Shown: one piece after another, positions 6,699 to 12,906 of the stretch | Layout of the letters: every line of letters begins with the position of its first letter | Position numbering within the stretch: the stretch's first letter is position 1 | Assembly (NCBI GenBank): GCA_964537505.1 | Contig: CAZICK010000072.1 | Span: forward strand, 1 to 19,652 | Direction: 5' to 3' | DNA length: 19,652 nucleotides | Origin: DAINBT01 sp036732785 | Lineage (GTDB): Bacteria; Planctomycetota; Phycisphaerae; Sedimentisphaerales; SM23-30 | The notes under the pieces: generated by a model | Database searches by the model: none | Told to the model about the DNA's origin: nothing | What the model saw: only the letters and a program-made list of their open reading frames with translations | Program-made: the position numbers and the translations under genes

Positions 6699-6790
6699 CC
6701 AGCTTAAGCCTTCAGGGAGTAGTAAAGAAGCGTCGTTTTTCTTTGGCTTCTTTACTACATCCCATCAAAGCTTTATACGTTTCAAGCTGG
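6699..6790. repeat. Imperfect 92-nt palindrome with a 12-bp perfect stem
   Basis: The inner arms GTAGTAAAGAAG (6719-6730) and CTTCTTTACTAC (6747-6758) are perfectly complementary around a 16-base loop. The stem can extend by GGGA/TCCC with one bulged base. Outer arms CCAGCTT (6699-6705) and AAGCTGG (6784-6790) pair too. It fills the gap between two PEP-CTERM-like genes. No T run flanks the stem on either strand, so it is not a canonical terminator; a structured RNA or a small mobile palindrome fits equally well. Confidence 0.75.
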
Positions 6791-6804
6791 TTATAAAATT
6801 ATCT

Positions 6805-7443
6805 TTACACCATCTTCCTTTTACGTAACCAGCCGACAAGTCCTACACCAATGCTGCCTAACAGAATAGCACCTGGGGCAGGAATAGTAGCAGCAACGCA
6901 GTTTTCACCTGCCCAGATGTCGGTCACACTTGTCATCCCCGGCACAGTAAACGTCAGGCTTACGTACTCCGGCTGAGGGTAAATCTCGCCTTCCAACACA
7001 TAGTTCCATTGACCGCCTTGTTCTATGTTCCACGTTGATCCGCCATTAAATATTCCGCCGTCGGTGTTGAGAACAGTATCTACATCCTCTACGGTACTGA
7101 CGGTTGTTCCATTAATGTAAACGTAGATTTGCTTATGGAGGTCCTGATGAAACTCGTTACCCAGGTCGATTGAAATGGTTTGGTTAGTTATACCTATACT
7201 GGCCGTAAAGTCTTCAGGGGCTAGATAATTTGAAGCCCAGTGGTAGGAATCTTCCGGCGGTGAAATGACAACTTCACCACCAGTGATGTTAGCCTGCCAC
7301 CATCCATAGGCGTAAAGTTGGCCCTCTGCGTTCCACCAACTGGGGGCACTTGGCGGAGGCGTGACCGTAGGAACTGCCCATAATACACACGTTGAACTCA
7401 GCATGAAACATACTCCTGCACAAATTGTAATTAACTTTTTCAT
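6805..7443 (-). CDS. Exported protein with PEP-CTERM-like sorting tail (1)
   Basis: A 212-residue protein. It has a signal peptide (MKKLITICAGVCFMLSSTCVLWA), a mature part rich in Trp, Thr and Gly (PSWWNAEGQLYAYGWWQ, YHWASNYLAPEDF), and the end TIPAPGAILLGSIGVGLVGWLRKRK. That end is the planctomycete form of PEP-CTERM: PAPG core, TM helix, basic tail. The family of the mature domain is not recognised. ATG 7443 was preferred to an upstream in-frame ATG because it starts a standard signal peptide and has AAAGG nearby. The leader is the TATTGTATGACTCC type. Likely fate: export, cleavage at the PEP-like motif and surface or matrix display, by analogy with exosortase substrates. Confidence 0.85.
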   Translation of the reverse strand: MKKLITICAGVCFMLSSTCVLWAVPTVTPPPSAPSWWNAEGQLYAYGWWQANITGGEVVISPPEDSYHWASNYLAPEDFTASIGITNQTISIDLGNEFHQDLHKQIYVYINGTTVSTVEDVDTVLNTDGGIFNGGSTWNIEQGGQWNYVLEGEIYPQPEYVSLTFTVPGMTSVTDIWAGENCVAATIPAPGAILLGSIGVGLVGWLRKRKMV

Positions 7444-7451
7444 TTTATATG

Positions 7452-7484
7452 CCTTTCTTAAATTAAAAATGGAGTCATACAATA
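7452..7484 (-). repeat. Shared leader, TATTGTATGACTCC type, copy 2
   Basis: Same layout as 3400-3431, ending in AAGAAAGG ahead of the PEP-CTERM-like gene that starts at 7443. Confidence 0.6.
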
Positions 7485-7493
7485 ACTTCTTCT

Positions 7494-7527
7494 TACAATG
7501 TTCTTCTTCTTACAATGTTCTTCTTCT
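7494..7527. repeat. Tandem 17-bp repeat across a stop codon
   Basis: ACAATGTTCTTCTTCTT occurs twice in succession, with a further partial TTCTTCTTAC before it. The TAA stop of the gene at 7510-8172 lies in the repeat, so repeat loss or gain would change or leave the very C-terminal residues after the basic tail. Confidence 0.8.
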
Positions 7528-8172
7528 TTTCAGCCAGCCGACAAGACCTGTACCGATACCGCCCAGCAGGATCGCACCTGGGGCAGGAATAGAAGGAATA
7601 GGAGGAATCGCCGTCATAGTACCACTGAAATCAGCGCTGCCTGGTTTGTTATTGTCCAGCATCCATTTAAAACCTAAGCTGGGTCCGCCAGTCATAGCCA
7701 AATCAAAATCCAAGATGGGATTGACAGCAATAGCAGCCAAAGCAGCCGAGCCGATGGTGTTGTTAATCGTTATATTGGTAATATCTGTTTGGAACTTACT
7801 ATAACCCACACCAATTGTACCAACAGGAACAAAATCGCCTGAACCTAATGTGCCGGTCAAGTAAGTAGTTAGACCATCTGGACTTATAATGGAAATCGTA
7901 CTGTCAACCGGTGTTAACGTGTACGACCCGCCTGGTATACCGCCTACAGACAAATCAGATACATATATCCAGGAACCAACTAAGGCATCACCTGCATCGC
8001 TTAATCCTTTGTCAACTTTAATAATCTGGGTGAATGTAAATGTACCTGCACCATTGTAGAACCAGCTCCCGCCTCCAACTTCATCACTAACACTGTACTC
8101 AATGGTCGGAATGGCCAAGACAGGCACAGCCATGAACCCAACCAAAACACTAATTAAAACTAACTTTTTCAT
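7510..8172 (-). CDS. Exported protein with PEP-CTERM-like sorting tail (2)
   Basis: About 220 residues. It has a signal peptide (MKKLVLISVLVGFMAVPVLA), a Gly/Thr/Ser-rich beta-type mature domain of unrecognised family, a Pro-rich linker (PPIPS) and the tail IPAPGAILLGGIGTGLVGWL followed by KRRRTL. The tail is almost the same as that of the neighbouring protein at 6805-7443, while the mature domains differ, so they share a sorting route and not a function. Two ATGs are possible; the second (8172) was chosen because AAAGGG then has usual spacing, the first (8178) lying too close. The leader is the TATTGTATGACTCC type. Confidence 0.85.
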   Translation of the reverse strand: MKKLVLISVLVGFMAVPVLAIPTIEYSVSDEVGGGSWFYNGAGTFTFTQIIKVDKGLSDAGDALVGSWIYVSDLSVGGIPGGSYTLTPVDSTISIISPDGLTTYLTGTLGSGDFVPVGTIGVGYSKFQTDITNITINNTIGSAALAAIAVNPILDFDLAMTGGPSLGFKWMLDNNKPGSADFSGTMTAIPPIPSIPAPGAILLGGIGTGLVGWLKRRRTL

Positions 8173-8181
8173 CTTCATTAC

Positions 8182-8223
8182 CCTTTCTTAAATTAAATTA
8201 ATTAAAAATGGAGTCATACAATA
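8182..8223 (-). repeat. Shared leader, TATTGTATGACTCC type, copy 3
   Basis: As at 7452-7484, with an extra TTAATTAAAT stretch in the spacer. Its upstream edge abuts the entericidin fossil directly, so the recombination point of module B lies here. Confidence 0.6.
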
Positions 8224-8250
8224 CGCCACAACAATAATTTACATTTCCAT
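8224..8250 (-). pseudogene. Fossil of an entericidin gene start
   Basis: On the minus strand ATGGAAATGTAAATTATTGT and the seven bases after it match the first 27 bases of the entericidin gene at 2848-2874 except for four substitutions. One of those turns codon 4 (CGA) into TAA. The match ends where the leader of the next gene begins. An upstream leader (8259-8290) is still present. Confidence 0.65.
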
Positions 8251-8258
8251 CTTTGTTT

Positions 8259-8290
8259 CCTTTCTTAAACAAACTTGGGGTTATACAATA
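8259..8290 (-). repeat. Shared leader, TATTGTATGACTCC type, copy 4
   Basis: Near-identical to 3400-3431, with TATAACCCC in place of TATGACTCC. It now leads only into the entericidin fossil. Confidence 0.55.
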
Positions 8291-8326
8291 CTTTTTAATG
8301 TTACAAATGTTTTTCAATCTCAGCCT

Positions 8327-8536
8327 TCAGGCTCCTTTATGTTGACTACGCAACAGACCAGCCAACCCGATAATAATGGCAATAATTCCACCAATCAGCA
8401 GCCATATCGTCTTGTCGGTAGGTGAGCCGGTGAAGAAGCGTGAAACATCAGAACTGAATGAATCTGATGCGGAAAAACCATATATCGCAAGAACGATACC
8501 AACGGCAAAAATTACCAATGAGATCGGTTTATTCAT
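8327..8536 (-). CDS. DUF3185-family small membrane protein, copy B
   Basis: A 69-residue paralogue of 3468-3677, identical after residue 10; the first helix begins MNKPISLVIFAVG. Both TM helices and the loop are kept. ATG 8536 has AAGGAAAA upstream. Here the gene directly follows the lmo0937-type gene with about 40 bases between, the simpler arrangement lacking the LEA-like gene. Confidence 0.88.
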   Translation of the reverse strand: MNKPISLVIFAVGIVLAIYGFSASDSFSSDVSRFFTGSPTDKTIWLLIGGIIAIIIGLAGLLRSQHKGA

Positions 8537-8556
8537 TGAATTTTCCTTCAAATTTT
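8537..8556. repeat. Single copy of the 20-bp repeat in module B
   Basis: TGAATTTTCCTTCAAATTTT matches 3678-3697 at 19 of 20 bases and is followed by TATGTCTAACTCACGCAAGG, the sequence that follows the right-hand repeat in module A. It therefore corresponds to the fused junction. Confidence 0.8.
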
Positions 8557-8576
8557 TATGTCTAACTCACGCAAGG

Positions 8577-8726
8577 TCACATGACTCTTCGTCCACTGAT
8601 GATTCTAAGCAAGATAACCACGACGGCGATTACCAGAAGAACGTGAATGAAACCGCCCATGGTGTAGGAACTTACTAACCCTAAGAGCCACAATATAAGC
8701 AAAACAACAGCGATAATGTAAAGCAT
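8577..8726 (-). CDS. lmo0937-family (DUF5670-type) membrane peptide, copy B
   Basis: A 49-residue paralogue of 4482-4631. The first 37 residues are identical; changes fall at the end (VVVILLRIISGRRVM in place of VVVVLLRILSGRRAM). Same ribosome binding site. It lies between the DUF3309 peptide gene upstream and DUF3185 copy B downstream. Confidence 0.9.
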   Translation of the reverse strand: MLYIIAVVLLILWLLGLVSSYTMGGFIHVLLVIAVVVILLRIISGRRVM

Positions 8727-8748
8727 AACAATCCTACCTTTCTTTTCT

Positions 8749-8800
8749 TGGGGCTTAGTATCAGATGCAAACAGCCACGCTGTCTAACGTACCAGGCCCA
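8749..8800 (-). promoter_or_regulatory. Structured leader, nested-hairpin type, copy 3
   Basis: The core TTAGTATCAGAT...ACAGCCACGCTGTC...AACG.ACCA aligns with 5490-5530. The inner hairpin ACAGC (8771-8775), CAC, GCTGT (8779-8783) is kept. The outer arms change from GTGGGTTT/AAACCCAC to TGGGGCT/AGGCCCA, keeping most pairs. It sits in the 5' region of lmo0937 copy B. Confidence 0.6.
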
Positions 8801-8831
8801 TAACTCTAACCTACTTCATAGAACCATTTAC

Positions 8832-8996
8832 TCAGAAGCCGCGGGGAATATGTCCCATCAGCACCAGTATCAGCAGGATTATCAGTACTACCGTCAAGAT
8901 GCCGGTTGGACCGTAACCCCAGTTGCGGCTGTAACGCCATCGAGGCAGTCCGCCGAAAAGAAGTAAGACAACAATAATAAGCAACACCAATCCCAT
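8832..8996 (-). CDS. DUF3309-family membrane peptide
   Basis: A 54-residue protein: MGLVLLIIVVLLLFGGLP, then RWRYSRNWGYGPTG, then a second helix ILTVVLIILLILVLMG and HIPRGF. Two TM helices around the conserved W.YSR.WGYGP.G motif identify DUF3309, small membrane proteins of unknown role. ATG 8996 is preceded by GGAAAGGG. It is the second gene of module B, after the channel gene. Module A has no equivalent, the SYLF gene holding that place. Confidence 0.9.
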   Translation of the reverse strand: MGLVLLIIVVLLLFGGLPRWRYSRNWGYGPTGILTVVLIILLILVLMGHIPRGF

Positions 8997-9024
8997 AAAA
9001 AGCCCTTTCCAATTGTTTCAACAA

Positions 9025-9076
9025 GCGGAACACCACTGTGCGTCTAATTCAACACAACTGGTCTTCTAAGTTCCGC
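9025..9076. repeat. Inverted repeat between channel and DUF3309 genes
   Basis: GCGGAAC (9025-9031) pairs with GTTCCGC (9070-9076). Directly inside, ACCA pairs with TGGT and GTG with CAC, with small internal loops. It lies just after the channel stop codon. Without a T run it is not a standard terminator; it may stabilise the 3' end or mark a recombination point. Confidence 0.5.
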
Positions 9077-9081
9077 ACTCA

Positions 9082-9819
9082 TTAAATCTTCATTGTTTCC
9101 TTCCCAGAGCGTTTTTGTTTTAATTCCTCGAGATACCTTGCCGCTGCATCCTTACCGCCTAATCCAAAGGCAAGAGCCAAGGCAAGGACAATGCCGCCGA
9201 GTATAATATTGAATGTGGCAGTCACCAAAAGCGGGGCAATGCCAAGCTGCGTCAGTGAAATCGTCACTGCAAAGATTATAATCGCCCATCGGCTTATACC
9301 GGCTAAAAGCTCCGGTTTAGGTAATTTCGCATTACCAGCTACCGTCAACACTATTCCTGACACAAAACTTGCCAGAAACATTGCTACCACAAGTACAAGC
9401 AGCGATGCTATGACCTTCGGGACATAAGCAAACAAGCTCGAAAGAATGTCCGAAGCCTTCGGCAGCCCCAATGCGTTTGCTGCCATCACAAGCACCATGA
9501 TAATAATAAGCCAGTAAACAAGGCCGCTTATTATCTGGCGAACAGTAATCTTCAATTGGCCTTTCTGCAGGATATTTGATATACCGGCTTTATCTGCCAG
9601 CGCATCTAAGCGTACCACCTTAAGCACTCCGTTCACTATCGATCTGATTATTTTGGCCACAATCCAGCCAACAATCAGAATTATTAGTGCGCCCAGCAGG
9701 ACAGGCAGATAGGCCATTATTCTGGTCAGCATTTCGCATACAGGCCCCACAATAAGGTTTTCCCATTCAATTACTGCTAACATTTCCTGCACCTCACAAA
9801 ATAAATCTTTAATATGCAA
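9082..9819 (-). CDS. Membrane protein with conserved mechanosensitive-channel TM helices (PF05552-type)
   Basis: A 245-residue integral membrane protein with about five hydrophobic segments: VLLGALIILIVGWIVAKII, VYWLIIIMVLVMAANALGL, VIASLLVLVVAMFLASFVSG, AIIIFAVTISLTQLGI and IILGGIVLALALAFGLGG. The repeated pattern (helix, then V..A...LGL or LG) is that of the 'mechanosensitive ion channel, conserved TM helix' family, CmpX-like. The beta domain and C-terminal vestibule of true MscS are absent, so channel activity is uncertain. The tail GGKDAAARYLEELKQKR is cytosolic and recurs as a fragment at 5598-5696. ATG 9783 (MLAVIEWENL) is an alternative start with GAGG upstream. It is the first gene of module B. 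Confidence 0.85.
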   Translation of the reverse strand: MHIKDLFCEVQEMLAVIEWENLIVGPVCEMLTRIMAYLPVLLGALIILIVGWIVAKIIRSIVNGVLKVVRLDALADKAGISNILQKGQLKITVRQIISGLVYWLIIIMVLVMAANALGLPKASDILSSLFAYVPKVIASLLVLVVAMFLASFVSGIVLTVAGNAKLPKPELLAGISRWAIIIFAVTISLTQLGIAPLLVTATFNIILGGIVLALALAFGLGGKDAAARYLEELKQKRSGKETMKI

Positions 9820-9958
9820 TGCCGTTTCTAACGGTTTTCATTCAGACACAGACGCTATCGACACCGCTTATCTAATATCTAATGATAACCACAAGGTTTT
9901 TTTTGTAAATCAGTGTAGAGTCTGTTTCTATTATAAGCCGAATTGCCTATCCGCCTGT

Positions 9959-9981
9959 CGTTAGTATCCCCTACACTAACG
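9959..9981. promoter_or_regulatory. Inverted repeat upstream of the kinase promoter
   Basis: CGTTAGT (9959-9965) and ACTAACG (9975-9981) are perfectly complementary with a 9-base gap, 34 bases before the -35 box at 10015. Its size and place suit an operator for a dimeric NarL/LuxR-type regulator, possibly the one encoded at 11579-12268. It also lies in the divergent gap upstream of the channel gene. Confidence 0.45.
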
Positions 9982-10014
9982 CCAATGCGAGGGATTCAGT
10001 TGCCAAATATTAGG

Positions 10015-10043
10015 TTGACAATCTGTATCAATATCGCTAAAAT
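10015..10043 (+). promoter_or_regulatory. Sigma70-type promoter of the kinase-regulator operon
   Basis: Perfect -35 TTGACA (10015-10020), a 17-base spacer and -10 TAAAAT (10038-10043). The predicted start of transcription is about 65 bases before the kinase start codon. Confidence 0.75.
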
Positions 10044-10115
10044 AAACAAAAAGCTGTTTTTGGGCATTTTTTTGCAATTTCCTGATATGGGTTACGGGAA
10101 AGGCAGGCAAGAAAG

Positions 10116-11555
10116 GTGAAAAAACAAACGGAAAAATTAAAAGATATGACTACGAAACTTGAGCATACCCAGGAGATGCTGCAGACAAGCGAAGATAAAT
10201 ACCGCCAACTTGTAGAGAACGCCGACTGTATTATTCTGCGCATAGGCAAAGACGGGAAAATAACCTTTTTCAATGAATTCGCCCAGAAGTTCTTTGGCTA
10301 TACCGAGCAGCAAATCCTTGGCAAAAAGGTTGTAGGTACAATCATAAATAAAAAGGATAGCTCCAGTCGAAATACTGATGAATTGATAAGAGACATCAAG
10401 CAACATCCTGAACTTTATGCTACCTACGAGAATGAGATTATTTGCAAAGACGGCCGGCAAGTTTGGGTTGCATGGGCAAACAAGGCGATCCATAATGAGC
10501 AGGGAAATATTACGGAAATCCTTTGTGTCGGCCACGACATCACGGAACGCAAACTTATGGAGAAAAAACTGCAATTATTGGCTGCAGCGGTTCACAACTC
10601 CAATGACGCAATTACAATACTGGATTTAAAAGGCAACATCATCTCATGGAACCTCAGCGCGGAGCGCATCTATGGATACAACGAAGCTGAAGCGAAGAAG
10701 ATGAATATCCGCAGGATAATCCCTGACCATAAGCAGGATGAAATGATGTCCCTGACTGAAAAAGTGCTAAAAGGGGGGAATATCGAATTTTTTGAAACAC
10801 AGCGCCTTACAAAAAATAACCGGATACTGGATATCTCGCTTACCGCAACAGCGCTGAAAGATGAAAAGGAAAAACCATTTGCCATTACAACAACTGAAAG
10901 GGATATTACTGAACGCAGGTTCCTGGAAAAAGAAATCCTGGATATAACCGAAAGAGAACGAGAACTGATAGGCCAGGAAATGCACGATGGCATGGGCCAG
11001 GTACTTACCGGCATTGCTGTTAAGTGCAAAGGATTGGCACTGAAACTTAAGGGGAAATCATCAGATGAGATGAAAGACGCCTTAGCAATATCAAAACTTG
11101 CCAACAATGCTATCGCTCAGACACGAGACCTTGCCAAGATGCTTTATCCCGTTGATATTGAAACAGGTGGTTTGGTATCGGCCTTAAAATCGCTGGCATC
11201 CAATGCAGAAAAAACCATGGAAGTTACTTGTCGATTCCGGTGTGGAAAATCCGTTTCGGTCAAGGATCTTGTTGAGGCAAAGCAAATTTATCGTATTGTT
11301 CAGGAAGCGATTACCAATGCGGTCAGGCACGGCAAAGCAAATAATATCAACATAAATCTTCGTTTAACTAAGAAAGGAACCGTTCTGTTAGTTGAAAATG
11401 ACGGATTGGATTTCCCGAAGTTATCACCGAGAAAAAAAGGGCTTGGACTGAAGATTATGAAATATCGTACCGACTTAATAGGCGGCTCTCTTGATATTCG
11501 TAAGGGCGACAAAGGCGGAACGGTCGTTACCTGCATTTTCCCGAACGGTAGATAG
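10116..11555 (+). CDS. PAS-PAS sensor histidine kinase, HisKA_3 (NarL/DegS) type
   Basis: A 479-residue kinase with no TM segment, so cytosolic. A short coiled coil (residues 1-25) is followed by PAS 1 (about 26-145, NADCIILRIGKDGKITFFN ... GHDITERK), PAS 2 (about 153-268, SNDAITILDLKGNIISWN ... TERDITERR), HisKA_3 with the phospho-accepting His 290 in ERELIGQEMHDGMGQ, and a HATPase_c domain with the N-box QEAITNAVRHG (Asn 401), VENDG and the G-box KGLGLKIMKYR. The PAS ligand is unknown; no heme-ligand or other cofactor motif is clear. The start is GTG 10116 with AGAAAG upstream; ATG 10146 is an alternative. The partner is the regulator 23 bases downstream. Confidence 0.93.
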   Translation: MKKQTEKLKDMTTKLEHTQEMLQTSEDKYRQLVENADCIILRIGKDGKITFFNEFAQKFFGYTEQQILGKKVVGTIINKKDSSSRNTDELIRDIKQHPELYATYENEIICKDGRQVWVAWANKAIHNEQGNITEILCVGHDITERKLMEKKLQLLAAAVHNSNDAITILDLKGNIISWNLSAERIYGYNEAEAKKMNIRRIIPDHKQDEMMSLTEKVLKGGNIEFFETQRLTKNNRILDISLTATALKDEKEKPFAITTTERDITERRFLEKEILDITERERELIGQEMHDGMGQVLTGIAVKCKGLALKLKGKSSDEMKDALAISKLANNAIAQTRDLAKMLYPVDIETGGLVSALKSLASNAEKTMEVTCRFRCGKSVSVKDLVEAKQIYRIVQEAITNAVRHGKANNININLRLTKKGTVLLVENDGLDFPKLSPRKKGLGLKIMKYRTDLIGGSLDIRKGDKGGTVVTCIFPNGR

Positions 11556-11578
11556 GGCTCCCAACGAAGGATTGTTAT

Positions 11579-12268
11579 ATGGCATTGAAAGAAAAACAGG
11601 ATAAAGCTAATGAAAATAAAACACAGGTTCTTATTGTGGACGACCACCCTGTGGTACGAGATGGGCTTACCATGATTATCAATCATGAACGAGATATGAA
11701 TGTATGCGGCGAGGCTGAAGATGCCTACCAGGGCCTAAAAGCCATCACTGAATTAAAACCTGATGTCGTTATTGTAGATATATCCCTGAAGGATTCAGAT
11801 GGTATTGAACTGACAAAAAGTATTAAGGCAGGACACCCAAAATTGTCTGTCGTTGTCCTTTCCATTCATGATGAATCCGTGTATGCCGAGCGATCCCTTT
11901 TAGCCGGTGCAAAAGCCTATTTAATGAAGGATGCTGTTTCTGAAAAGATTGTCAAGGCGATCCGTACGGTTTTAAGCGGCGAGATATATGTTAGCAGCAC
12001 AATTTCAAAGAAGTTCCTCCATAAAGTTGCGAGAGACAAGGCTGGTATGACCAAAACACCAATAGAGAACCTCAGCGACCGGGAATTCGAAGTCTTTCGT
12101 TTGATTGGCGAAGGGTACAAGGCCTCGCAAATCGCCAAAAAACTCCATTTAAGTGTAAAAACAGTTGAAACTTACCGCGGACGGCTTAAAGAAAAACTAA
12201 ATCTCGACAGTGCCACCAAACTTTTGCAATACGCTATAAAATGGGCAAAAAGTGAGGACAAGAAATAG
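11579..12268 (+). CDS. NarL/FixJ-family response regulator
   Basis: A 229-residue regulator. The receiver domain has the acidic pair Asp21-Asp22 (VDDHPVVRDGL), phospho-acceptor Asp67 (VIVDISLKDSDG), Ser95 and Lys117 (YLMKD). A LuxR-type helix-turn-helix at about 165-215 reads LSDREFEVFRLIGEGYKASQ with the recognition helix SVKTVETYRGRLKEKL. All key residues are present, so it should be phosphorylated by the adjacent kinase and bind DNA as a dimer. ATG 11579 has GAAGGA at suitable distance. The targets are not given by the sequence; the stress island to the left and its own promoter are the obvious guesses. Confidence 0.95.
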   Translation: MALKEKQDKANENKTQVLIVDDHPVVRDGLTMIINHERDMNVCGEAEDAYQGLKAITELKPDVVIVDISLKDSDGIELTKSIKAGHPKLSVVVLSIHDESVYAERSLLAGAKAYLMKDAVSEKIVKAIRTVLSGEIYVSSTISKKFLHKVARDKAGMTKTPIENLSDREFEVFRLIGEGYKASQIAKKLHLSVKTVETYRGRLKEKLNLDSATKLLQYAIKWAKSEDKK

Positions 12269-12529
12269 CTCCTCTCATCGAAGACTAACTGTTTTTTGGC
12301 CTCTGAGTTTCAAACCTAACCAAGCATTTCATTAATAGCACTTCCTTCTGGTTATCAGTTTTCAATAGCTTACTTACAAGAAAGTAGGCATTTTCACCGG
12401 CAACAAATACAGACTCCACTCTGATTTACACAATCGCAATACATGCTATTATTGAGGTAATAGGCTTACTGTTTTAAAAATGTGCGTGAAAGGTGGTTTA
12501 CAACAGGATTGTTGAAAGGAACCGAACCT
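12269..12529. other. Intergenic region with a promoter near its end
   Basis: No gene is seen in these 261 bases and no clear terminator follows the regulator. The only feature I can support is the promoter listed at 12425-12452. Confidence 0.5.
12425..12452 (+). promoter_or_regulatory. Sigma70-like promoter for the NifX-like/csrA stretch
   Basis: TTTACA (12425-12430), a 16-base spacer and TATTAT (12447-12452), about 75 bases before the NifX-like start codon. Confidence 0.55.
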
Positions 12530-12865
12530 ATGAAAGTTGTAGTAACCTCGATTGGATCCAAACTGGATGACCGTATAGGAACAAGGCCGGATAAGTGTTC
12601 TTTCTGGCTGGTCGTGGATCCTGTAACAATGGAATGTGAGGCAATGCCAAACCCGTTGATGAGCATTGGTGGTCCGGCAGCAGTAAAATTAGTTGCCCAG
12701 GTACTGGGGGAACATAGGGTCAAATTCATTCCGGCAGGCGGTTGCGGATGTAACTAATTGAAAAAGCTGGTGGGAAATGGAATGAGAGTGCTTTTTGGAA
12801 TGACCGGATCGGTTCGAGAAACCGTGGAACAGTTCAATCGGAGCCGGTTTTTGTGGATGTGGTAA
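12530..12865 (+). pseudogene. NifX/NifB-type iron-molybdenum cofactor-binding protein, interrupted
   Basis: The first 75 codons from ATG 12530 (MKVVVTSIGSKLDDRIGTRP ... FIPAGGCGCN) match the dinitrogenase iron-molybdenum cofactor family (RNase H-like fold), but the frame stops at TAA 12755-12757. The same frame continues at once with LKKLVGNGMRVLFGMTGSVRE then TVEQFNR. That is exactly the expected second half of the domain, so a nonsense change has split the gene. Near the end, dropping one T from the TTTTT run at 12848-12852 restores RFCGCGNTNTT, a plausible Cys/Gly-rich tail in place of RFLWMW-stop. Family members bind metal clusters; outside nitrogen fixers their role is unclear. AAAGGA precedes the start, so a 75-residue truncated product may still be made. 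Readthrough or a sequencing error are alternatives. Confidence 0.75.
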
Positions 12866-12906
12866 TACTAATACTACTAGGGTGCCCAGAATAGGAGACT
12901 TCAAAA

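Noticed and set aside
8806..9036. 76-codon minus-strand frame overlapping the DUF3309 gene
   Set aside because: The alternative frame 8832-8996 matches DUF3309 motif by motif and has a good ribosome binding site.
9082..9819. Calling this a full MscS channel
   Set aside because: Only the conserved TM helix repeats are present; the beta domain and vestibule of MscS are missing.
10137..11686. Several minus-strand frames under the kinase gene
   Set aside because: All antisense to a gene with complete PAS, HisKA_3 and HATPase motifs.
12482..12529. An upstream in-frame GTG/ATG-type start for the NifX-like protein
   Set aside because: Family members start at the MKVVVTS strand, and AAAGGA is placed for ATG 12530.
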